DNA of 64,000 nucleotides. Source: Cloeon dipterum. Taxonomy: Eukaryota; Arthropoda; Insecta; Ephemeroptera; Baetidae. Under the pieces are notes generated by a model. The model searched no databases. It was not told the origin of the DNA and was given only the letters and a program-made list of their open reading frames with translations. The stretch spans positions 24,060,545 through 24,124,544 of the forward strand of contig NC_088790.1 in assembly GCF_949628265.1 (NCBI RefSeq), given 5' to 3'. The position numbers and the translations under genes were made by a program. The first letter of the stretch is position 1; each line of letters starts with the position of its first letter. This document shows, piece after piece, positions 9,929 to 21,800 of this stretch.

Positions 9929-11539
9929 TTCTTATTTTTATGTGTATAGACGTCTGAGCCACCCCCATTGTGATCGGCGTTTGGCTTCACGGCTCCGTGC
10001 CGAGCTTTGCGCGCTTTTATTGAAAATTTTCAATCCACAACCGCTCCAAACAACTTAAGACAAACACACAACCGCACCGCAATCACTTCTACTTTAAATT
10101 TTAAAACCGCGCCAACAAAACCGCGACTAAACCGCCAAACGTTTATTTGTTGAAGATAAAGGGATAGAACCAGACGAAACTTTGAGTCCCCTTTTCTTTA
10201 ACTCCCTTTAAAGTTATATAGAGTTTCATTTTCACGTGCCCTAAATTATAAATTTTCGCGCCGTTCTGTTTCATGGATATTTTTCTGGTTAGTTCAATTA
10301 CGGTGTTTTTCGTGTTAGTTGCAACCTTATGTGATTTGCAACCAGGGTTCGAAAAACTGCATTTTTCTGAAAAAAACTCACTACATTGAAAAAAATTTTT
10401 AGCGATTTTTTTTTGCGAACCCCGGTTACGAGCTACATAAATTTGCAATTTTACTATTTTAACCGAACATCTGAATGTATTGTGGCGTCTTCTCGCCACT
10501 ACTGTCCTACTACTTTGCATTTAACCTGTATCGCCAGGTTGCAGTGCAAAGGTGTGCGACAATCAGTGCACCCTTACTGCACCTTCTCTGCAGTGGGGGA
10601 GAAAGCGTGCAGTAAGGGTGCACTGCTTGTCGCACACATTTGTACTGCCACCTGGCGATACAGGTTAAATGCAAAGTAGTTATTAGGACAGTAGTGGCGA
10701 GAAGGCGCCACAGTATCTTGCCCAGACTTTGGAACATGTTATACCAAGTGAACTAAAAAATTTAGCTGACAAATGTGTTGTGAAGCGAAACATCAAAAAG
10801 TGGCTTATTAATAATTAAATGGACTCTCAATGACGACACTGCGTTAAAAATATTTAATTGTATGTAATTTGCACACTAATGTACAAAAATTTTGCTGCCT
10901 TATTGTGTGGCAGAATAAGCACCAAATTGGCTGAACTTCTGTTGCTTTCAAAATAAATATATTTCTTTAAAAAAAAGATAACTTTCAAACAAATTGCCAT
11001 CAGTAACAATACACATACAAACACATGCACTTCCTTTCAAATCCAGCGAGGGCAGTAAGAAACTCATTGCTGCAAAATATATATTATTGTGAAATAAATC
11101 GTGGTTTTACAGTAAGGAGACAGTTATAGTGCTTCATTAGTTTGCAAGCACTTGAGCTTATTTTCTCAAAAATTTAAACGGCTACCTGGAAAGTTTTAAT
11201 AAGCTTTTTTTCATTTTTAAATTGCAATTCAAAGAAAGGCAAAAATGATTTTTTTCACAAATATTCCATAAAATTCTTAAACTACAATTTCCTCGCTATT
11301 TTTTCGGTGTTTTTTACAGTTTTAATTAAGAAAAGATACTATAAAAGATTGTTATTTGCCAATGTTGTACCTCCAATATGAAAACTTCAAATTTGATAAA
11401 TATATTTACTAAACTTTTGCTACCTTAAACGTAAAAAAGATATAATTTCCTCCCCCCCCCCTCCTTGATAAAAGCGAAATATAACACTCTTATCTCGTTC
11501 CTTTTCCAACGCGACAGCGGACACACTGCATGGGCGAAA
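9929..11539. other. Intergenic, 3' of ETS gene and 5' of C1GALT1-like gene
   Basis: Contains the hairpin MITE at 10481-10712 and AT-rich sequence. AATAAA words occur near 10950 and 11090; either could serve the ETS transcript. A pyrimidine-rich tract ending cgacag at about 11516 looks like a splice acceptor before the first C1GALT1-like coding exon, implying a 5' UTR exon upstream that I could not place. Confidence 0.4.
10481..10712. mobile_element. Hairpin MITE, 232 bp, GTAT flanks
   Basis: Two arms of about 112 bases (starting TGTGGCGTCTTCTCGCCACT) are near-perfect inverted copies around a loop of a few bases near 10596. GTAT stands directly outside each end (10477-10480 and 10713-10716), a probable 4-base target duplication. 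No coding capacity. Confidence 0.85.
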
Positions 11540-13767
11540 ATGCCGCTCGAGTTCACAGCCTTCCATGTCGCTGGATTCTTTGTTCCTGGCGGATTGGTCC
11601 TCGTCATCGTTCTTTATTGGATTTCTAAAATCAATTCGATGACCACACGTGAGTGAATCTGGAAAATATTTCACACCCCTTCCGTGCATGCAAATCTCCA
11701 GCAATGCAATTCAACGTAAAACGGAGTTAAGCAGCACAAGAGAGATAAATAATAGCTGATAAAATTTTATTCAAGAAATCCACGAATTACCACAGTTTTT
11801 GAAATATATTTAAAATCAGGAATTTTTCATCTCTCGGCATTCTTAGTATATGATCCTCGCCTATAATTATATTTTAATTTAATTTAAACCAATTTTAAAC
11901 AAAATTTTTAAAGTTCCCCAAGCACTCTTCTTTCGAAATTTAAGAAAAATTAAAATACATTTATTGTATCGGGGTTTTTTGGCCGTAGATAAAGCAGACC
12001 ATAAAAATGATTTTCATTCAAAAAATATATAGCAGGTGGACTTTGGAAGGTGGCTGTATCGCACGGGCCCCGATTCTTTTTAACCTTTTTAATCGGGCTC
12101 TGTCTTGGAATATTCCTACCCTCACTCACATTCATAACCGTAAATAATCCTGGAAATTCCATGTAAGTTTATATTTTAAAAGTATATTCTCACGAAAAAA
12201 AATTAAATTGGAATTACAGCCCTGCAACAAAAGTAGCAAATAGTGAGCAGCAGGAATTGTACGAGAGCCTCAGCCATTGGTTGCAAATGAATTCCACATT
12301 TGCAGTGGATTTGTTGACAGGTTTTCGACTGTGTTTTTCTTTTTTTGAATAATTTATACAAGTAAAAATTTCAGAGACGAGAGAAATCGAAGCCAGACGA
12401 TTAGCCGAGCGAGTGCGAATTTTATGCCTGGTGATCGACGATCCGTACCAAACGCAGAGGAGAAACGGCTCGAAAGCCACTTGGGGACGTCATTGCAACA
12501 AACTCATTTTTACGAGCGAAGTTACAAGTTACAATCTGATTTTTCTTTAAATTGACCAGTTGTATAAACCCTTAGTGTTCAAAGCTGCCAACAGATGGCT
12601 TTCATAATACATTTTATTTTAAGAGGCACTTTCGCTGCGAATTCAGACACAATCTATAGCTACTGTGCATTCTTAACTTAATATGCTTTCTTTTGATGTG
12701 CTGAAAACCAAAATCGGTTCAGCCAATCGCCGTAGAATCGTAAAAAAACTATTTTTTGAAATAAAAAATATTTTCCAACGTTTCTACGGCGAATCTATGG
12801 TTGGCGGCTTCGAACACTAAGGGTGAATTGCGTCACTTTTAATTCAATTAAAAATTATCAAAATTAATTAATTTAATTAATAGATAGGAAGAAAAGAGTC
12901 GTGGAAAATTATTCCAGCGCGTGGAAAAGCGTTGTGCGTGCTTTGAAATTCGTGCACAAAAAATATATCTACGATTTTGAGTGGCTCGTTAGGCTGGATG
13001 ATGAAACGTAACAATTAATTAATCTTTGATGCGATTTATTTTAAAATCTTTTGTCTCCATTCAGCTTTCTTCTGGTTGAGAATTTACGTCGCGCTTTGGA
13101 ACCATTCAGCATTGATGACCCAAATAATTACGGAGTTCATTTCAACACTCTAAACAAGCCGAATACTTCAACGGGTATTTATTCGAATTTTATTTAAAAT
13201 TTAATTTTAAACCGCAAAAAAGGTTATGCATTGAGCCGGCAAGCGGTAAAGAAATTAGTGGAAGAAGGATTTTCTTCCAACACGTCAAATTGCAGAGATG
13301 AAAACGCGACAGAAGTGGATGACGACTTAGAAATCAGTTAGACTTTTTTAAATTAATTATTTTGTATTAAAATATATCGAAATAGCTTCTTGTATGAAGC
13401 GTCTGAAAATGAAGCCGTTCAAAATCAACGGCGAGACTCTGCCGTTTGACGACAAAAAGTTCTCTTTACCTTTGGTGAGAGGGAAAAGCTGGTGGAAAGA
13501 GGAATTCGAGTTTTGGCCTTATGGAGATTCACCCAGCCCGCCGAAAAAGGTACCAGAAATTTATATTTTATTCAGATGTCAACGACACCAATCTTTTTCG
13601 TATTATTGCAGCGGACATCCTGTTGCCGCAGAAACGTAATTTCATTTCACCAAGCGTGGCCGCAAAAAATGTATTTGCTCGAATATCTAATTTATGATGT
13701 GCAAGTCTATGGAGCCCCATTTCATATCACTTCTAATGAAAAAGACACCCGGATCTTCTACAATTAA
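11540..13767 (+). CDS. Core-1 beta-1,3-galactosyltransferase-like (C1GALT1 family)
   Basis: Nine exons: 11540-11648, 12036-12162, 12220-12320, 12375-12527, 12884-13007, 13065-13174, 13223-13336, 13386-13549, 13612-13767; 385 aa, against about 360 for the family. The enzyme adds galactose to GalNAc-Ser/Thr in the Golgi (core 1 O-glycan). Seen: RVRILCLVIDDPYQ and KATWGRHCNKLIF (donor-fold start), YIYDFEWLVRLDDETF with the metal site as DDE (202-204) where the family usually has DDD, GYALSRQAV, SCMKRL, SCCRRNVISFH and a final YLLEYLIYDVQVYG. Two hydrophobic segments precede the catalytic part (about 11-30 and 49-70) instead of one signal anchor; both junctions are phase-consistent. The end of exon 4 could alternatively be at 12520. 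Intron 4 carries a MITE. Could be a divergent paralogue and not the main T-synthase. Confidence 0.85.
12552..12830. mobile_element. Palindromic MITE, CAGATGGCGCCACC family, in intron 4 of the C1GALT1-like gene
   Basis: The left end TTGACCAGTTGTATAAACCC and the right end TTCGAACACTAAGGGTGAATTG are inverted copies. The centre has CGCCGTAGAATCGT and its complement ACGTTTCTACGGCG. It is shorter than the full copy at 27656-28098 because most of the right arm is deleted. Confidence 0.85.
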
Positions 13768-13807
13768 TAAATTGTTTTTGAAATTTAATTAAAAAATAAT
13801 ATACGAG

Positions 13808-13813
13808 AATAAA
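13808..13813 (+). terminator. Poly(A) signal AATAAA of the C1GALT1-like gene
   Basis: First canonical AATAAA, 41 bases after the stop codon, within an AT-rich trailer. Confidence 0.6.
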
Positions 13814-14651
13814 AACGACAAAAAAATCTGAAATACACATTTTTTATTAAGGGATCAAAGAGCATTAATTTTGCATATTTTAAACATTTCTTTTTTCAAA
13901 AATTTAAAACTTTAAATTTTTTTTGTTCTAAAATCACTTTAAGTGGCTTTTAATATTTCAATGCAAAATTAACAAAATATTTTTATCAAATTTACGACCT
14001 ACTCTATTTTTTCTTTGTCATTGAATAATTAATTTTAAGGTAAAATATAGAACAAAATTATTTAAAAACTTGATCCACCCTAAATAGTATAAATTTTTAT
14101 CTAAAACAATTAAAATTCATTGACATATCTTCCCGAAGGTGACAAATAAATTGAAAACCTATTAAAAGATAATCTATCGAATAGAAAACGTCTAGATTGG
14201 TTTTTAAACTGAACCATAAAATCGAATATTATGAGTTATAAATTATATTATTTTAATTAAAACAAAATATGAAGCGTTTCTTTAACAATTATTTTAAATT
14301 TGAATAAGCGCTTTAAGTCTGTGTTTTGAAAGAGTTTTTTAAGTATCTTGTACTATGTCAATAACTTTTTTTAACAAAGAAAGACAATCATTGCGCCAGT
14401 CAATGCACAAAATAGACTGTGTAATAAGCTAGAGTATTGATCGCGTCACGGTTTGAGCGGCGACCACCGGCACCCCCGTGGCGTGCTGACGAGGGTGGCG
14501 CGGGCGCGTGTTTTGGCGGTTCAACACAAACTCAACCACATTCCATTCTTCGCGTTTGCGGCCGCGCGGAAGCAAAAGAACCATAGGTGGTGCCTTTTTG
14601 ACACTTTAAACTCTCCGGGAAGCATGTTAGCGGTTTGAACCGACGACAAAC
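13814..14651. other. Intergenic and Arl3 5' region
   Basis: AT-rich to about 14430, then a GC-richer block (14450-14640) with many CpG that is the likely Arl3 promoter and 5' UTR. No gene-like frame was recognised in the rest. Confidence 0.5.
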
Positions 14652-16766
14652 ATGGTTTGATTTATTAATTCTAAACCAAATTTACAAATAAATCGCTATA
14701 TTTGATCTTCCAGGGATTGCTAGCTTTGTTGAAAAAGTTTCGTTCGTCGCAGGAGAAGGAGCTGCGGATTCTGCTGCTCGGGCTGGACAACGCGGGCAAA
14801 ACGACTTTGCTGAAAAAACTGGCCTCCGAGGATGTGACCCACATCACGCCCACGCAGGGCTTCAACATCAAATCCGTGCAGGCCGAGGGATACAAACTCA
14901 ACGTCTGGGACATCGGCGGACAGAGGAAAATCCGGCCCTACTGGCGAAACTATTTCGAAAACACCGACGTGCTGGTAATTAAATTTTTTATTAGAGTGTC
15001 TCTCGTTTAAATTTAAGTTATGACAACCTGACCTTTTTAAAAATAAAAAATATTTTAAATTTAAGTTATATAATTCCGATGTAACAGCGAGATAAACGAA
15101 TTGAATTTTTTATTGAATTATATAGTTTTTCCATCATGAATAGAAACAAATAAATATTGTAAATTATGTCAATAATTAAAAAAAATCATTATTTATTCTA
15201 GAATTTAAGCTTTTCGTGCTTTCCTTTCCAAAATTTTGAAAATCAAAATAATTTTTTTTAAATAAAACTATTTATGACCAAATTGCGTTGCAGCCAAGTG
15301 ATAAAATCAATGTACAATTTTCAGGGTAATTTCCTTATACATTTATTTTTCCTCCTTCTTGGTCTGGACTGGGGAATAACCAAAAGGAAAAATTTGTAAT
15401 TTATCTCTGCCAAGTTTCGTCTGCCTGGAAGGAAACATTAATTAGCATGAGTCTAACATGAATACTGTGCTAAAAACCTTGGCACCCTGCTTTGCCTGAG
15501 AAAAAAGGAACATGTGACGCAAATTTAACTGGTGTGTTTTTAAAGCGAACCAGTTTTACTGCTTTTAAAACACGGCTCTTATCAAAAGCACAACAGATTT
15601 TTGCACATAACAACTTTTAAGCCGACAAGTGCAAGAACGAATAACGTTATTTTAAAGGACGTTTAAAATTTAATCTATAAAAGCCAGTTTTTAAAAATGT
15701 ACGTAATTTAGTTTCAAAATTAAGTTTGTTATGGGCTGACAGGGCAACTCTGCCCCAAATCAGCACACATCCATAAAGTAATTAGACAATTAAGCAGGAA
15801 CAACATTTGAAATTTAGGGTTTTATTTCTTTGGAGGTTCATTAACTATTTATATTTCCAAAAAAATTAATTTTTAAATAATTTATTTTGGTTAATTTTAA
15901 TTTCTAGACTGGCCATGAGTTTTAATAATATATTTTGAATTATATTTCAAATTTTTAAAAATCGAAATTCAGTGACTAGTTTTGTTAAATTAGTATAAGG
16001 CACCATATAAAAAAACGTAAAATTAATTAAAAATAAAGCACAATAAGCTGTGAGTGCTGGTCACATTCGACCGTGATCCAAAAGGTACAATTATGTGATA
16101 TATGTTTTAAGTTCATTCATGTGGAGATGATGATTTTATGAAATTTTTTAATAATAGTGTTCTGCGCGGTCAAAAATGACGAAATTCAGCAAATTCTCCC
16201 GAAAAAATAAAAAACTCTAAGCCTTTGAAATATGGAAAATATTCGGAATTTTGATCCGGAATTTTCAGGTGAGCTGAAGGTCTACTAGAGCAACACCTCC
16301 ACTAAATTTAATCATACCCTTACCCATATTATTTTGAGCTTGACAGGAAAATAAATTTTTTGGGTATTTTTTTTTAATTTGCAGATATATGTATTTAGTC
16401 CAAAACTTCATTGTAATTAACGAAATTAAAAAAAATTGTTTTTGGTCCAATTATAAACTTCCTATTATTTTTATTTTTTAGATCTACGTGATCGACAGTG
16501 CGGATTTGCGTCGGCTTGACGAGACAGCGCAGGAGCTGTCCGAGCTGCTAACGGAGGAAAAGCTTTCGGGAGTGCCGCTGCTGATCTACGCCAACAAACA
16601 GGACCTGGAATACGCGGCGTCGGCGTCTAACATCGCCGAAGACCTGTCGCTGCACACGATCAAGGACAGAGCCTGGCAGATCCAGCCGTGCTCGGCCACC
16701 TCCGGCGAGGGCGTCAAGGACGGCATGGAATGGGTCTGCACCAACATCACGCCCAAGCGGAACTGA
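14652..16766 (+). CDS. Arl3: ADP-ribosylation factor-like protein 3
   Basis: Exons 14652-14654 (the ATG alone), 14714-14974 and 16482-16766; 182 aa, the family's exact length. The ATG abuts a donor (ATG/gtttga) and the next exon opens GGA TTG CTA, giving [10 protein letters not shown] as in Arl3. Motifs: P-loop GLDNAGKT (24-31), switch [15 protein letters not shown], switch [23 protein letters not shown] (126-129) and a late CSA guanine motif. The protein is nearly collinear with vertebrate Arl3. Arl3-GTP releases lipidated cargo from PDE6D and UNC119 in cilia, with RP2 as its GAP. The 1.5 kb second intron holds only repeats and AT-rich sequence. Confidence 0.95.
15735..15780 (-). mobile_element. 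Possible LINE 3' UTR remnant
   Basis: The complement reads GGGGCAGAGTTGCCCTGTCAG, resembling the sequence after the LINE fragment at 4231-4348. It is short and decayed, inside the second Arl3 intron. The remaining intron shows no gene. Confidence 0.3.
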
Positions 16767-16912
16767 TTTTTGTTTTTTTTTCGCTATTTATAATTCTGAT
16801 CGTTTCAAATTTAATAAATTTAATATAGTGATGATGAAGTGGATCTCGTAATATAATTATTGAGTGCGTGTTTTTGGTGCAGACAAGAGAGTGAGGATTG
16901 TACTGATTGAGA

Positions 16913-16918
16913 AATAAA
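16913..16918 (+). terminator. Poly(A) signal of Arl3
   Basis: AATAAATAAA 147 bases after the stop; an earlier AATAAA-like word is at about 16811. Confidence 0.55.
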
Positions 16919-17056
16919 TAAAGAGAATAGAAAAAAGTGTTATTTTTTATTGGGATTTGAAGATTTTTTTTAGAAATTCATCTCTTCAATGTGAAATTAT
17001 CTAAACGAGAATTTTAGATTTGAACTGTTTTCGCGAAACAGAAAATCATTAATTTA

Positions 17057-17640
17057 TTTTATTTATTTAAAGAAACACCAATGGTGTACAACAGACATAG
17101 ACATGCATGGGATTTTCTTGCATTCCAAAAAGTGGTAGAACTTCACATATTCATCACAGTATACGCACATTTACAATCGAAACCGGCCTTACAATGATAT
17201 TTCTTGTTAGTATACAGTAAACATAATGATAATCGTGACAGGCGCGTGACAGGCGAAAATATGTCTATTTAGAAAACAGGTATTTTTCCAGCCCATTGCA
17301 GGGGTGCCATAGAAATCCCCATCGATCTGGGAGAGCTTAAAAAGTCTATTATTATAAGGCCATTGTGAGCAGCAGTTTCTGAAAGTGAGAATTTCTTAAG
17401 AATCAACAAAAAAGTCGTCAGTATCAGCCAGCTCATATGCTAGTCTAGATTTCATAAATTTTGACAGTGCGCTAAAGGCTTTTTTGAGAAAACGAGAGTT
17501 TGCAGATTCTAACTTATTTAAGTCTGTCAAGGTAAGATATGGCCAGATTGCCTGTGTGCTGTAACTAGCGATTGGTGATATGGCTAAATTAAAAATAATT
17601 AATTTGCTCATGATTTTTTATTTTATTTCGATTCCTCTCC
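17057..17640 (-). mobile_element. Degenerate LINE, reverse-transcriptase thumb to 3' end
   Basis: On the minus strand, 17611 to 17396 encodes ISPIASYSTQAIWPYLT, then LNKLESANSRFLKKAFSAL, which resembles the region after the RT domain of insect non-LTR elements (Y....W...T..D..KLE....FL). Frame breaks follow, then a Cys motif C.CAYCD....FYHFLEC and the terminal TGTTGTACACCATTGGTGTTT followed by a TAAA-rich tail at about 17060. Pseudogenic and 5'-truncated. Confidence 0.6.
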
Positions 17641-18560
17641 CTATTATCAACAGGGTTCGTCAATTTTATGCTGCGCACAAATCCACTATACTGATCTTAA
17701 TCGCAAAAAAACAGCTGGAAAAGCATCAGTTTTGGATATTTCCGCATTTTTCCGAATTTACCCCTGAAAAAGTCACATTTTGCATAAAAAAAATGTTAGA
17801 AATTTTGGAAATTTACGATGAGAGTGTTACAATTTTCGGTCTTTGGTGTTGATTTTTGTAAAAATTTATATATTCGGTCATCAATCATGAAAGTTTTTTA
17901 TCTTCAATAAAAATACACGTCCATTTAAAATAAACGCAAAAAAAGATTTTTTGCAATGCAGTGTTTTTACCGGGAAAATTTGGATTTTTGGGAACCCTGT
18001 CTTGATTCGTATTATAATGTGTCCAAACTTTGAAGCCAATTTTCTCGGACAATCTGGGAAAATTTATGCTCTTTCCAATTACTTCGAGATTATTTTAGGT
18101 AAAATAAATCTAATTTATTTTGTATTATTTTAATAAGCCGTACGGAGTACTGTTATATCCGAAGTATTCACTCAGATATTTCTTTTGTGTGCACGCAGAG
18201 AGTGTGGAGTGTGAAATAAATGGGTCAGTATATCTATAGCAGTCAAATAGAGCAGAGTTCATTCCTTTTCCTACCCATGCGGCCACCCCGCAACAACTAA
18301 ATTTCAGGTACTTTCAATTTTTAAATATTCCTTCCCTTACTTAGCACAAATTCAAAACCAAGATTAGAAAAAAAATTGGCAAGCGCACAACAACAAAAAA
18401 AGCAACAAATGCGTGACACAGTTCTAAACGGTTTGGCATTTATTTGATCTAGTTGTTGCGACCATTAAAAAAACAGTAATGTCATTTATTATGTTTCCTT
18501 TGCCATGTCCTACTGTGTCCGAAACAAATGTATTTTTTCACAGCAAGGAAGACACGTGAA
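17641..18560. other. Intergenic, nothing recognised
   Basis: AT-rich, with short chance frames only (17580-17852, 17951-18133). No splice-consistent or family-like coding sequence. Confidence 0.4.
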
Positions 18561-18866
18561 AGAGTTCCCCTCCCCGTATTCTCTTTATCGTCGTCGGCGC
18601 GCACACACACACTTTTCGCCAGCCGGGCGCGGAATACATTATACATTAGTCGCCGGCTGCCTAGCAACTAAAGCAGCCAGCGATCGCGCATTACGCTCGT
18701 TCGCAGGACGCGCAGGTCACACGCCCTGAGGCCGCAGGTATCGTGTGGTAGGGAGGGAGCACAGACCCCTCTTCGGAGCACCAGCAGGGCCGCCAGGGTT
18801 GGGAGAGCGAGAGAGCGGATATATATTCCGGAGGCAGCTCCTCCTCGAAGCACACTCGCTCCAGAC
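18560..18866 (+). promoter_or_regulatory. Main promoter and 5' UTR of the neprilysin gene
   Basis: A CpG-containing, GC-richer block (CGTCGTCGGCGCGCACAC, GCGGATATATATTCCGGAGG) ends at the short first coding exon [16 protein letters not shown] at about 18818-18826 could act as a TATA box close to the start. The exact start site cannot be fixed. Confidence 0.45.
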
Positions 18867-21800
18867 ATGGGCAGCACGCAGCACACAGCCAGGTGAGTTC
18901 ATTAATTTTTGTGTTATAATATTCTTGAATTCGAAGGGTTTAATTTTTTAAATTGATTAATTCATGCGTAATGCACTCTAAGGCAGGCAGATTCAATTTA
19001 AAAAGCAAGGAGTGTTTTTTAAAACTGTAAAACCGGTACTGGTGGACATTTTATTTTAATTTAAAACACCGCGAGCTTATTTATAAATTGAGGAACAGTG
19101 GTGTTAAAACATTTTAGTCCTTGAAATTGTAAATTAAATATTTCTGCAAAGGGTAGACAGTTTTCAAAATTAACCTTGGGCAATTTTTTTGAAAATAGTT
19201 AATCATCACTTTAAAAAGCTTAATTTTCCTCAAGTGCCGTTTTAAATTTCGAGAAACGCGGCTCCGAAGTTTGCATTTAAATCACGCGCGGTGATCTCTC
19301 TGTCTCCCATTGTAAACTTTCGATTTATTTAAAAATTAGGAAAATTCACCTCATAATTCGGACACATTTGAATAGATCGCAATAAAAGGAATCAAAATAT
19401 AGCAAAAAAAACATTTTTATTTTTTTCAATATTTTGAAAATCAGATAAAATTTTAAATTTAAATGTTACTCGGCTCTGACTTGATTTTTGCACATCTTAA
19501 TATTTTTAGAACATCTAAATATTGTTCAAATTAATTTTAAAATCCAAAACCTTGATTTTTTTGTATAAAATTTCCACAGCTTCGATCATAAAATGAAGAA
19601 CAGCATTGTCCTTACTTTGTTGCCAATCTGTATTCAAGTCAGGGCTTGTCGGACACGGTTGCCGCCGTACATAAATTAAAATAAGAATAATCGGTCTCGT
19701 AAACCACCTAATTGATAAGGGTCAGTTTTGGGCGAGGCTAACGGTGAAATACTCGTTTGTTGAGCCAGCGCCTCTGCCTTCATTCTCACTGTCATGCAGT
19801 CGTTCTGGATTAACTTTGAAAGTTCGTTCGCTCCCAATCGCATTAACAAGACGCACACACACACACACCGGACAGGAGTACCGCTAGATGCTCAAGTTCA
19901 AGGGCTCATTCACTCGCAGCAATAAGTGCAAATCTCGAAGTCACGATTTTTGAGCGGCGCTCGTGTGACCTTTAATTGCTTTTTTTATCTGATCGGTGCA
20001 GACCTGAAAAAGTGGTTCACGTCACTCAATGCCACCCAGCCTCCATGATTATTTATGGATGAAAAATTTACACTCTTGTTTCTCCATGTCAAAATTTATT
20101 ACAGATTTTTTTGTTTTGCCTCCTTGAGAAATACACGAATCCAAAAGTACAACGTTTTAAATTAAAATAAAATTTCTCTTTATATTTATTAAATTTAAAA
20201 TTGTTTTGAAAGAGCAACAATAATCAGATTTTGCTAATTTATTGAAAGATAACTCTGATTAGCAATGTGAGAATTATAACCTGAATTTTCCTAATTTTAA
20301 AATAAATCGTGATTTCGCAATTAGGAATTTTCCACTCTTTTCAGAGCAATCATCCCGAATAAAGAAAAAATTATTTTCATCATTTTATTCCTATTAAAAC
20401 GGGAGTCAATTTTATTAGCCATTGCATAAGTGAGATAAAAAAGGCATTGAAATGAAAATCCTGTTCAGGAAGTTACCTGCCGACCAATTTTATTGTCCGC
20501 CGAGATAATGAGAAAATGAAATCAAATCTGTTTTCGTTGCTGCAGGCCTCTGCGAGAGACTTGAACGAAAGAAAGGAGATTGTGCCGTATGCACGCACAA
20601 TGAGGGTTTTGCAAGCATATTGCTCTTTTTTCTTAAATTTGTTTGTTCAATTGCGAGCCACGCCAAAGTCAAAAATAGCTTTCTCTCATCCAACAAAGCT
20701 TGCTTTTGTTTTCATCGTGAATGATTGTTTCGATTTCACTCTCCCTGCTGCACATTCCTGATCGACCTTTTAGAAATTGTCAATCGACGCCAATAAAGGA
20801 TTGTGCCACTCCATATTTTTTTATATTATTATTCTCATCAATGGCAAGGTAATGATGGCATTACACGCAGCTCCTGCCGAGCAACGACCGGCCACGTGCT
20901 GCGCATCCTTGCTATAAAAGCTACCTGCGTCACAACAAATACAATTATTGTTGTTTTTCTACCAATAATAAACGCGACGGAGTTTAAAAATAGAAACAGC
21001 CAGATTCCTTTTCTCGCCACAAAAATATCAACAAAAGTGACATCAGTTCTATTGCGAAATGAAAACTTAAAATTTATTTCTGCTTCAATTTAATATTATT
21101 TTTTATAAAATTGGCCCTCTAATAAATTTAATAAAATATGATTTGCTGAAACGACCAAATTTTTGTTCGAAAACGATGTTTTTTACCTTCAGAACATGGA
21201 TTAAAATTAATAAAATTTATTTTTAAAATTAAGAGCTGGTATCAATTACCTAAAAAATTAAATAATTTATTTTAACCTTCTGTTAAAGTGGAATGATACT
21301 GGGCAACAATTGAAAATTATTAAAATTGTTGGATGCCTTAAACAATTGACCGATAAACAATTTGTTCAACAATTTGCAATAATAAAAAAATGACCTTCCT
21401 ACAATAAAAATTCAAATTTTGCCAATTTTCTCCAAAATTTACAGTGCTCGAATATATTTTCTTGGCATATTCCGATTCCTCTCGTCGAGATCTGTTCAAC
21501 GGTGTATGCCACTTATTGGGGAAACTCTTGGTTTTGAAATTAAATCGGATTTCAAGTAAGGAGACAGCCATTTACCATTTGAAAAGCACGCTAACTTTCC
21601 GGCCAATTTTCTCAAAAAATTACAGCGCTCCTTAGGTCAATTTAGGCTTTAACTGAATCCTAAGGGATGAGTTTATGCATTGGCAACAAGCATTTTCCAG
21701 GCTTTTCCAGTATCATTCCTCTTTAAGTGTCAAGGACAAATTCAAATTCAAACTTTATTTATATCTGGCATTGGGATTTTTACAAAATACATAAATTTAA

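Noticed and set aside
20890-20945. CACGTG plus TATAAAAG as a third neprilysin promoter
   Set aside because: No start exon of the right phase or conserved sequence follows; motif words of this length occur by chance.
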